DNA from: Pyrenophora tritici-repentis
Lineage: Eukaryota > Ascomycota > Dothideomycetes > Pleosporales > Pleosporaceae
Reading direction: 5' to 3'
DNA length: 64,000 nt
NCBI RefSeq assembly: GCF_003171515.1
Contig: NC_089393.1
Span: 186,001 to 250,000, forward strand
In this document: positions 33,904-43,600 of the stretch, piece after piece
Layout: each line of letters opens with the position of its first letter
Position numbering within the stretch: position 1 is the first letter of the stretch
Translations under genes and position numbers: made by a program
The notes under the pieces: model-generated
The model's database searches: none
What the model saw: only the letters and a program-made list of their open reading frames with translations
Told to the model about the DNA's origin: nothing

Positions 33904-34389
33904 ATGAGTTTAACAGCAGCAAATCTCGAGGCTCTCAACAAAGCGAACGGCCAACGCTGTACTTCTACAGACACTCCCAGCACAGCAACCAGTAGCACCA
34001 GAACAGGTTTGTACGACGACGTGAGTTACCAGTACCCAGACATCAAGGAAGACACAACCACAACCACAACCGACAGCGTTAGGACGGGCCTATACGACGA
34101 CATCAGTTACCAGTACTCAGATGACGATTCAGACGACGATTCAGATGATGACGAGTCTGGCCCAAATAGGTCAGATGAGGTGCTTTCTGCGAAACGTACC
34201 GCCCGATGCAAAAGCTTCTGCAGCAGCATCCAGTACGATGTTTTTCACGTAAGTCTGTTCCAAGATACCCAAAGACAGCCTTACTAACTTGTATCGCAGT
34301 ATGGACCCCCATTGAATATCTCCGGAAACAGTCGTAGACATGGTTCTCCGCTACAATCGCGAGGTGGAATTCAGTGCCTGCGAAACTGA
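33904..34389 (+). CDS. Small acidic hypothetical protein with a duplicated Tyr-rich motif
   Basis: Two exons (33904..34248 and 34300..34389) give 144 residues. The intron has a GTAAGT donor and a CGCAG acceptor. The ATG is chosen at 33904 because the longer open frame has no upstream ATG. I do not recognise a family. The notable feature is a 13-14-residue unit that occurs twice about 35 residues apart, RTGLYDDVSYQYPD and RTGLYDDISYQYSD, separated by a Thr-rich linker and followed by an Asp/Ser run (DDDSDDDSDDDE). The protein has no signal peptide or membrane segment. The TATA-like box and leader upstream support transcription. The second exon is short and its choice is uncertain; without splicing the frame would end at 34287. 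Confidence 0.6.
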
Positions 34390-34720
34390 AATGTTCGATA
34401 TCTTCAGTGTCGTCATCCCCCAATGTGATGGACTCGTTTCCGCAACCGTCGAAACCGCCGTTTTCGAAATCTCTATACCGTGGGTACCATACAGCATGAC
34501 CATACCGACGCCGTTGTCGCCCCCTGTTATCAACGCAAGCGTCGGGTTGCGCGGAATAGCAGTGGTAGTGGCGGGGGATTCGATATGTAATCTGAAGCCT
34601 CAGTGTTGCTATCGCTTAAACCCTATCATAGGAATAAACACGAATTGAATACCATCGCATCCCCAGTTCTCAGCTTTATCAAATAGTAAAAACTTGCTGA
34701 CAACGTGAGCGAACATCCAA
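34390..34720. other. Convergent intergenic region
   Basis: These 331 nt lie between convergent genes. An open frame at 34340..34648 runs across it but overlaps the preceding exon and has no motif, so I do not call it. Confidence 0.4.
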
Positions 34721-35743
34721 CTAGCACCTCTCGTAAACCTGACACTCGCACTCTTTGAAATCCGGGCAAAACAATGCATCTCTCCCGAAGAGAAAAGGCC
34801 ATAGGTACTCAAGGACCAATCCAGCGCTATCGTCGTCCATGGGGGTCCTATTAAGCCACGTCCACGCCTTCAGGTACTCGTCTACACTCCTCTTCTGTAC
34901 CTGCGCTTTACTGACCGCAAACTCAGCGCTAGGAGACGCCGCAAGATCCTCGCCGCCCATCTTGGCATCACCAAATATCTGTTTCCAGACGTTCCCCATG
35001 GGTTCATCCAAGGTACGAATTTCGTATGGTGGAGAGCGGAAGGGGTGAACCAACTTCTCACACATTTCCACCTCAGGGCACTTGAGAGGTGCAAAGCCGG
35101 AGGACTGGATAGAACGTGCGCGTAACTTTGGTATCTCACTTCGTATGTGCTGCCCGCTGGTACGTGGCTGGTTCTCTGGAGGCAGAAATACTATTACTTC
35201 TGGTAGCTTGTTGTAGTTCTCGATGATCCATCTCAAGTACACATCGGCTACACGTCCTCTGTCCACTCTTTTCGCACCCTCGTGAAGTTTTGCGAAATCA
35301 TTATCAATTGTAAGAACGGTCCTCTGCCAGTTCCGAGGCAGCCGGTCCATCCATGAGAGATCCTCGTTTTCAAGTCGGGATTTGATGATCAGGTGATCAG
35401 CCTGCGTCTCATCGTCTACTGGGGGTTTGGGTTTTGGTGGATTCCAAGGCGCGTGTTTGGGTTTGGTATATGGGTAGTGGCCCTTGATACCAGGTGCTGG
35501 ATCTCGGAGTTTCTGAGGGGGCTTTGAGATTGGTCGGAAGATGGCGATAATGGCAAGGAAGATGGCTGTTGTGATGGCGAAGGAGACTATCTTTCTTTGC
35601 ATCGCGGAAGCCAGTTCGGGATGTGTGAATTGCGATGGTCGTCGCGCAACGTCGTGGAATCGCACATTAGCCTTTTCACTCAAACGAGACGCATATCGTG
35701 TTGTTGCCAATGGACGCCGAGCGCTCAGCCTCGACTTCGTCAT
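34721..35743 (-). CDS. DUF3431-like membrane-anchored protein
   Basis: The frame encodes 340 residues from 35743, or 293 if the Met at 35602 (MQRKIVSFAITTAIF) is used; the latter places a signal anchor of about 20 residues (FAITTAIFLAIIAIF) near the N-terminus and looks the more natural start. The rest is predicted lumenal or extracellular. Blocks typical of DUF3431 are visible: RTVLTIDNDFAK, YLRWIIENYNKLPEVIVFLPP, the segment VWKQIFGD, SPSAEFAVSKAQV and the C-terminal VLEYLWPFLFG. Members are widespread in fungi and remain without a defined activity; some resemble glycosyltransferase-like folds, which I cannot show here. The typical His-rich motif after VIVF is replaced by PPENQPRTSG, so the active site, if any, may differ. 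Confidence 0.75.
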   Translation of the reverse strand: MTKSRLSARRPLATTRYASRLSEKANVRFHDVARRPSQFTHPELASAMQRKIVSFAITTAIFLAIIAIFRPISKPPQKLRDPAPGIKGHYPYTKPKHAPWNPPKPKPPVDDETQADHLIIKSRLENEDLSWMDRLPRNWQRTVLTIDNDFAKLHEGAKRVDRGRVADVYLRWIIENYNKLPEVIVFLPPENQPRTSGQHIRSEIPKLRARSIQSSGFAPLKCPEVEMCEKLVHPFRSPPYEIRTLDEPMGNVWKQIFGDAKMGGEDLAASPSAEFAVSKAQVQKRSVDEYLKAWTWLNRTPMDDDSAGLVLEYLWPFLFGRDALFCPDFKECECQVYERC

Positions 35744-36468
35744 TCAGGGGTCTTTCCCGTTCCGCTAAGATGGTTAGCGCGACTCGCCTGGATGCGCCTC
35801 CGATTCTCATACATAACTTGACTTCCACATTGATACGTGTACTAGTAATCGTACAAAGGACTTGCAACCTTGCCCACGGAACGACGGGTTAACGTTCTAC
35901 CTAGTAGCATCACAATTAACGCGCGTTTGACTGACAGCAGAGCGTTTGCCAAATTTTCTTGTGAAATGAGCAAGTGTTATGCTCATGCATATATTGAGTT
36001 GGAACAAAACGCAAAGAACACGAACTCTTTCGTGTTGGCAAGTGGGACTCACAGGGAAAACCACGCAAGTTTTGAGGATATGCTCAATCATGTGACTAGA
36101 CGCATGTTCATCCCTTGCTGACAAGGGGTGGCTAAGCTTACGTCATGCATCGTGGGATGCAACAACCCGCATCCTGTCTTATTGGAATTTGCCCAATGTG
36201 CAAAGAGCTAGCATTTGTGAAACCGGGCGTCCCTTTCATCTCACGGGAACTAACGTCTTCACCGCTGTTTATGCTCAATCTAAGCGTGCCGACGTACGGT
36301 TGACGCAGCAACGCAACGACGTCACAGTGAAAATGATGTGACGAAGAGTAGCAAACTTATGCAGGTACAGCTTCTTAGTCGTGACTTACATGAAGCTTTT
36401 CATCGATTTCTTTACAACTTCAAATCGTTTGACGAGAACTAACACCGAGAAGATCCACGACCATAGCA
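35744..36468. promoter_or_regulatory. Divergent promoter region, DUF3431-like / NmrA-like
   Basis: This 725-nt region separates divergent starts. No gene or clear core promoter element was recognised. Confidence 0.4.
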
Positions 36469-37584
36469 ATGACGCGCAACATCTGCATCTCGGGAGGCGA
36501 TGGCCATACCGGATTCCTCATCGCCGAGCTCATTCTCGACAACAGCTACTTCAAGAGCAAGGTGGATTCGGTGAGCGTGCTGTGTCTTCACCCCAGTGGA
36601 GCTAGGGCTAAGGAGCTGATGCAGCTTGGTAAGTAGACCCTCTGATAATGTGTAGTTGAAAACATGACGCTGACTACATGCTTCAGGTGCCAAAGTTATC
36701 CCGCACAAGCCTGGCCGAGAGCGCGAAATGGTCAAGACGCTCAAGGGTTCTGGCTGCGACACTGTCTGCCTGATTCCTCCTGCGCACAAGGACAAATTTG
36801 ACATCACTGCTGAGCTCATCAGTGCCACCAAGAAGGCAGACATCGCAAATGTTCTCTTCATCTCGACCGCTGGGTGCGACGTCGCCGAGCGTGATAAACA
36901 GCCCCATCTGCGCCAGTTCATTGATCTCGAGTGCCTGGTCATGGCTACAAAGGGTGATGGTAGTACTTCAACTGGTCACTCGCCCTGTATCATCCGTGCC
37001 GGCTTCTATGCTGAGGTAGGTTCCAGTGCCACTTGCTGCCTATTACAAGCTTTAGGCTGATCATTTCGTAGAACTTGCTGCTTTATGCTCCCCAAGCTCA
37101 GAAGGAAGGCATCCTCCCTCTTCCGGTCGGTCAGTCGCACCTCATGGCCCCGGTTGCTCTAGGAGACATCTCTCAGCTCGCAGCCCACGTTCTTACCGGA
37201 AAAGGCAAGACTGGCTTCGATGATCGTCATCGTGGTCAGCTCATGGTTTGCACTGGCCCGAAGCTCTGCACTGGCTCCCAAATCGCAGAAGCTGCGTCCA
37301 AAGTGCTCGGCAGCTCCATGGAGTTCGAGGACATCAGCGAGGCTGAAGCCAAGAAGGTGCTGAAGGCGCAGAGTGACTCTGATCCCAGCGAGCTGCAGTA
37401 CCTCCTGGAGTACTATAGTCTGGTTCGCGAGGGCAAGACCAATTACATTTCCACTACTGCCTTCGTCAACGTCACGGGCACTCATCCCCAAGAGCCTGAG
37501 GACTTCTTCAAGACATACGAGGAGAGCTTCATGCGCAAGGGCGGTGGCGAGGACGGGCATGCGGGCAAGAAAAGGAAGGGCTAA
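36469..37584 (+). CDS. NmrA-like NAD(P)-binding Rossmann protein
   Basis: Three exons (36469..36628, 36687..37015, 37072..37584) encode 333 residues. The N-terminal dinucleotide motif reads ISGGDGHTGFLIAELIL (GxxGxTG-like, with Asp in place of the usual second Gly/Ala), near residues 7-23. The atypical short-chain dehydrogenase pattern continues with DTVCLIPPAHKDKF, VLFISTAGCD, IIRAGFYAENLLLYA and a C-terminal EDFFKTYEESF segment, characteristic of NmrA/HSCARG proteins and related oxidoreductases. It lacks an obvious YxxxK catalytic pair, so it may sense the NADP+/NADPH ratio or be a reductase. It converges on the cluster transporter gene, 394 nt away, and could be either the first flanking gene or a cluster member. 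Confidence 0.85.
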
Positions 37585-37978
37585 GTGAAGGCGATATCGA
37601 ACGGCGCGCGCGTGTATAGGCACCAGTTTGAGCAGTGATATGCTTCAGGTGTCGTCGTCGTCGTTTTGCCCGTACATCAAGTCAAGAAACGAACAAAACT
37701 GAAACACATTGTAGTAGTCATACAGTAGTATGCTTCAGTAACACATTTCTTCTTCTTATGATAATCGTATTTGCATTATTGTTGAGCAACGACAAGTCAA
37801 CCTCATAGCCCCATGTGTTTCGGTCCGACCAATCGGCTATCTACCGCCGCGCTCCGCCACGATTCAACATCGCCACTCGGGCTTCTATTATTACCATTGG
37901 CTGAGCAGGTGATGAGAGCCTCCACGCGTCGGAAACACCTTGCTCCGATCAAGTTGGTCCGACTGTGGTCGCTTAGGA
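37585..37978. other. Convergent intergenic region at the left border of the PKS cluster
   Basis: These 394 nt hold the 3' ends of the NmrA-like and transporter genes. No other gene or repeat is seen. Confidence 0.45.
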
Positions 37979-39829
37979 CTAGACAACAACTTCCTTCTCT
38001 TGTTGATCCTTCTCTAAAGCCTTCGCCTCCGCCTCTTTGGTTGGCTTCTTACCGTGATCAGGCAGCCTCTTGAAAGGGATAAGGGCGGTCAATATAACTG
38101 AGAAGGCGGCAGCTGCTAATGAGAAGGTGAATACATCTTTGATACCCACCATGTAGGCGGCAATTACTGCAGTTAAATCGTCGCCACTGAATACATCCTG
38201 CAGTTCGGAAGCTCCGGTTCCCAGAACAAGGGCAACATCAAGGTGGTTTGAGCCCGAGGTGAGGGTATGCAGCATGCGATTAGCGAAAAGGGACTGCGCG
38301 ATGGCAACAAAGTAGGCACCGCTGAGGGTTTGGCACACTAGGGAAAATGTTAGTATGATTGCGAAAATACGAATGATGCTGGTCAATACTTACTGACCAT
38401 GATTCCCGTAGCGCTGGCGACTTCGTCGGGTTTTGAGAAGCCCTGAACAGCCGTCATGGGGACCTGGTTACACAACCCGATTCCAAAACCAAAGAGTACC
38501 TCGGCGCCAATGTACTTGGCTTTGGGAGAGTCGACATCGAGGATATAGATGAGGGCCATACCGGCAGTCATGATCAAGGCACCGGCAAGCTCGAAGGGTT
38601 GTGTGTAGCGCGTCTTTCCGATAGCGCCACCGCTGACCATGGCTCCCAGAGCGAAAAAGGCGAGGAATGGGAGTGTATTGACACCACTTGTGACTGCGGA
38701 TTGACCATGGACAGATTGGAAGTAGATGGGGAGGTAGAACATGACTTGGTAGAGCGCAGCGTAGGACCTAGACGTGGGATAGTTGGTAAGCCATTGTAGA
38801 AAATGACTGACATCAGATAATGACTTACACGAGGCAGAAAACGATATTACTCCATGTCGTACGCTGTTTCAGGATGCTCAAAGGAGCCATGGCGCGTGCT
38901 CCTTGCAGCCATTGGACAACGAAGAACCCAATTGTGAGCAGGATCCAGAGAACAAGAGTGGCAATTACAGAGCCGTCGTTCCAGGTTTTGGTCTGACCAC
39001 CCCATTGAAGCGCGAGAGTCAAACAGACGAGAGATACGAGTAGCAGGCAGAAGCCCGGGATATCGAGGTTGAGGATAATCTCTTTCCATGTAGCAGGAAC
39101 GGGCTTGATGTGATCCGGTATGCGAAGGAACAGCAATAGCAGGACGACGATGGGACCACCAACGGGCAAGTTGATCCAGAAACACCATCTCCACGAAACG
39201 CCACTTGTGAATGCACCGCCGATGACTGGCCCAAGGATAGTGGACACCATGAAGACGGCCATCCAAAGGCCGATTAGAAGAGGATGGTTTCTAGGCGGAG
39301 CCACATAGTTGATGACGATGAGAGTGCCACCAAGAACACCAGAAGCTCCCCAACCTTGAAGGGCGCGGCCAAAAATGACGGCAATGCTATTCGGTGCGGC
39401 AGCAGCTACGATACTGCCTACCAAAAAGATGCCGACTGCGCTGAGATAGACCCATTTGACGTTGAGGTACTTGTACAGCTTGCCCCACAATGGCGAGGCA
39501 GCGGCGGCGAGAATAAATGTTGCGCTGCCATACCAGCCCACATCGTCGAGTTTGCGAAAGTCGTTGGTGATACCGGGGATTGCGGTTGCGATGATGCCAA
39601 TCTCTAGAGAAACAAGAATGGTGCTCACGAAGATTGTGAACATGACAAGGCCCAGTCGGAGGCCAGTCAGATACTCGGGCTCCACTTTGTCCGTAGGTGA
39701 GGCTGTAGCGCTATCTGGATTTTCGGAGACGCTCTCAGCTGAATCGTGCTCGTCATGGCTAGACGCAGCTGGCCTTGGCGTGTCCATGTCGGCTTTGTTG
39801 TTGCTCTCGAAATCCGAACTGTCGGTCAT
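37979..39829 (-). CDS. MFS drug:H+ antiporter (DHA2, 14-TM type), cluster transporter
   Basis: This is a plasma-membrane major facilitator exporter, probably for the cluster's polyketide. Exons on the minus strand are 39829..38829, 38767..38394 and 38337..37979, giving 577 residues. An acidic hydrophilic N-terminus of about 55 residues precedes the first helix (GLVMFTIFVSTILVSLEIGIIATAIPGI). The DHA2 signatures are visible: DVGWYGSATFILAAA with LWGKLYKYLNVKWVY (motif A region), FGRALQGWGASG, and motif C GPVIGGAFTSGVSWRWCFWI. The C-terminus is Lys/Glu-rich. It is transcribed away from the HR-PKS across an 868-nt shared promoter, which suggests co-regulation. It may serve in self-protection; the substrate is inferred only from position. 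Confidence 0.92.
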
Positions 39830-40697
39830 TCTCGCTGTTGCTTTTCACAGTCGCACTTTGTCGAAACAGTGAGGTCGTAGATGGGTTGTTCGTTGCAACC
39901 GGAACGAGAATTCGTAATATAGGGAACATACAAGTTGTGCCAATTCTCGTGCTGACAAACAACTAGGAGATGGGTAGGAGAGACAAAGAACCCCTCCCGG
40001 TACAGTGAAGTAAAGGTAAACCCATGATCAGCACGGTCCACAGATCGTCTCAGGACGTACTCAAAAGAATGTAAAATTCCACCGCCGTGTGGTCTATTTC
40101 GTCACAATATCATTTATTCCTCCGCCGTACGATGGCAAGCACGGGCGAATCCCGAAGTAGCCTAGCGCCGGCGGACGAGCGTCAAGCCCTCCCTGATCGA
40201 CCACCGCACCCCAGCTGCCAAGGTTGAATTCGACCGTTCACCCCACGCTTCGCACGGTCAAAATTAGCGTCTGACTGATACTTCTTATCCCATGCCCTCA
40301 GCACACTTCGCGGTGAGGTGAAGGTGTCTTATCAGAATCCTACCGATGTGAGAATATGAGAAGGGTCCGGGCCGTACCCTAAGTAGTCATCCACACCGAC
40401 ACTATTTGCTGACTGCACTACCCCCTCGTCCATGAATCCTAGGCTGCTGCAGCCATCCGATAATGGGAGTCAGACTCACGAAACTGTCTGAACTTCACGC
40501 AAGCTTATCCGCGTGATGATGATGCTAGAAGACATGGTGGAGTCTCTTGGGGGGCCTCAAGTAGTGTTCTTAAACGGTCGAGACCCAAGAGCGAAGTCAG
40601 TGCTCGAACATCTATAGCTACAATCAAATTCTCCTGCTACATGGTATTAGTTCACTTTTGAATCTCTTTGAAAAGACTGCTTTGCCGAGAAAGCAAG
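39830..40697. promoter_or_regulatory. Divergent promoter, MFS transporter / HR-PKS, with four ACGGTC copies
   Basis: This 868-nt shared upstream region contains ACGGTC or its complement four times: 40033-40038 (+), 40232-40237 (-), 40254-40259 (+) and 40574-40579 (+). The second and third form an inverted repeat with a 16-nt spacer. By chance about 0.4 copies would be expected in both strands. CGG-containing inverted sites are the usual targets of Zn2Cys6 regulators, one of which is encoded in this cluster, so these are candidate binding sites. Binding is inferred. Confidence 0.45.
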
Positions 40698-43600
40698 ATG
40701 CCTTCTGCAACTACGTCGATCGACGTCCCCATTGCAGTCGTCGGCCTGGCATGCCGTTTTCCTGGCGATGCTAGCTCCCCTTCGAAGTTTTGGGATATGC
40801 TCAAGAATGGCAGAGGTGAGTAACTCGAGTGCCTAGCCCCATATGAAGTTTCAAACATGCATCAGTTACAGTGAACTCACAAGATTGTAGATGCATACTC
40901 GCCTACCTCAAGCAGATGGAACTCGGACGCTTTTTACCACCCATTCAATGGCAAACTGAATTCACTCCCTACTAAAGGTGGACACTTCCTCAAAGAAGAT
41001 CCTTATGTCTTCGACGCATCCTTTTTCAATATCACAGCAGCGGAAGCCATCGCTCTAGACCCTAAGCAGCGGATGGCTTTGGAAGTGGCATATGAAGCAT
41101 TCGAGAACGCCAACATGCCACTTCAACAGGTTTCGGGTACCCAGACAGCCTGTTATATGGGATCTGGCGCAAGTGACTATCGAGGAGCAGTCGAGCGAGA
41201 CTTCTTAAATAATCCCAAATACCATCTTCTAGGAACTGGTGATGAGATGATCTCGAACCGTATCTCTCATTTCTTCAATATCCACGGTCCTAGTGCTACA
41301 GTTCAAACAGCTTGCTCATCGAGTCTCATGGCCACTCATTTGGCATGTCAAAGCTTGAAATCAGGGGAATCGGAGATGGCCGTCACCGGTGGCGTTAGCC
41401 TGATGCTCACTCCCGACTTCACGACACATCTCAACAACCTCACGTTCCTGAATCCTCAGGGTCGATCGAAAGCTTTTGACGAGAGTGCCGGCGGATACGG
41501 TCGCGGTGAGGGCTGTGGAATCATCATTTTGAAGCGCTTGGACAAGGCTATCCAAGATGGTGACAGCATTCGGGCCGTGATTCGTGCGACTGGTGCCAAC
41601 TCAGATGGCTTTACACAAGGAAGTAAGTAAAGATGGCTCTATTCAACTGAAGGGAGTTATGTTGAAGCGGAATGCATGACTTGTATACTTTACAAGCTAC
41701 TAATATTCTCACGCAGTCACAATGCCGTCCTTTGAAGCACAGGCAGCACTCATCAAATATGTGTACGAGTCCAACGGACTGGACTACAATTCGGCTCAAT
41801 ATGTTGAGGCACACGTGAGTCAGCCATGTGATATGCACAATGCTGACTATCGCTAATCATAACGTTAGGGCACTGGTACCAAGGTCGGCGATCCGATTGA
41901 GACAAGGGCGATATACAGCACCATTGGAAAGGGTTCGTCAAAATCACGGAAGCTTTACGTAGGAAGTGTCAAACCAAATGTAAGTGTAGAATGGTGTTGC
42001 GATTATCCTTCTCCACGCCACTAACTTATAATCAGATCGGCCATCTCGAATCAGCTGCTGGTGTATCTGGAATCATCAAAGGCATTCTCGCCATGGAGCA
42101 TAACCTCATCCCACCAAACGTCCATTTCACCAAGGGTAACCCGAATATTCCTTTCGACGAGTGGAATGTCGCAGTGCCCTTAAAGCCGACACCTTGGCCT
42201 GTTTCCCAGACCAAGCGCATGAGTGTTAGCGGTTTCGGCATGGGCGGCACGAATGGCCATGCAGTTATTGAATCATTCAATTCGAGTCGCCTGGCAGATG
42301 TACCCGTAAAGCTTGGGGACTTTACCAAATTTCAGAAGGCTCGCAACAAGAAACGACTCTTTGTCTTCAGCAGTCACGACCAGGCCGGCTTTAAGCGCAA
42401 TGCTGATGCTTTGGCCCATCATATAGATGATCTTGGTTCTGCATCATCAAGCTCCGAATTCCTGGCGAATTTGGCCCATACACTTTCAGGAGCCAAGTCC
42501 AGTCTGTCATGGCGGGCAACCTGTCTCACAGAGAACACCACCGAGCTTCGCGATTACCTATACACTAAACCAGGCGATAATGCTTCCCGAGAAGCCAGCA
42601 GTAGGCACACCGCCCCTCGGATTGGATTTGTTTTCACGGGCCAAGGTGCTCAGTGGGCTCGTATGGGTGTGGAAATGCTCGACCGCCAGGTGTTTAGGGA
42701 TTCAGTTGAACAATCGGCAACTTACCTCCGAGATATGGGATGTCTCTGGGACCCTATTGCTGAGCTTGAAAAGGCCCAAGTCGACTCTCGCCTAAGCCAC
42801 CCTGAGATCAGCCAACCCATATGCTCTGTGCTACAGATCGCCCTGGTCGATGAACTACAGTCGTGGGGGGTTGTACCATCCCGAGTAGTCGGCCATTCCA
42901 GTGGTGAGATCGCCGCAGCATACAGCATTGGAGCGCTGAGCCACCGAGATGCGATTGCCGCAGCTTATTTCAGAGGAATCGCTGCTACTAAGCTTCAAAC
43001 AGACGCACCAGATCTCAAGGGTGGGATGATGGCTGTTGGCTGTTCGCGAGACGAGGCAGATGGTGTGATCGAGCAATCAAAGCTCAGTGGCACAGCTGTT
43101 GTGGCCTGTGTCAACTCGCCTTCTAGCGTCACACTATCTGGGGACATGGATGCCCTTGAGCAGCTCCGAGCTATATTCGATGAGCGCAAGGTTTTTGCTC
43201 GACGCTTGAAGGTTGAGATGGCGTACCACAGCCGGCACATGAATCGCGTGTTTGGTAGCTACTCTGCATCCATCGCCGACCTTGAGCCCATAACGCAGGA
43301 CGACACCGACGAAGAAGGCGACGTAAAAATCCAGGCAATGATATCTAGCGTTACTGGCCAAGAAGTTGCTCCAGAACTTCTAGGACCATACTATTGGGTT
43401 CGCAACCTGGTTTCGCCTGTACTTTTTTCCGACGCGGTCAAAGAGCTCGTCAGCCCAGCTGATCAAGATGCAAACGACAATAGTATCAGCACTGTGGATT
43501 TGCTAATCGAAGTTGGTCCACACAGCGCTCTTAGCGGGCCTGTGGAGCAGATATTGGATCACTACGGCATCAAAAATGTGGGATACAAGTCAATGCTCAT

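Noticed and set aside
34340..34648. 102-codon frame overlapping the second exon of the small acidic protein
   Set aside because: Overlaps a better-supported exon and lacks motifs; it may be chance.
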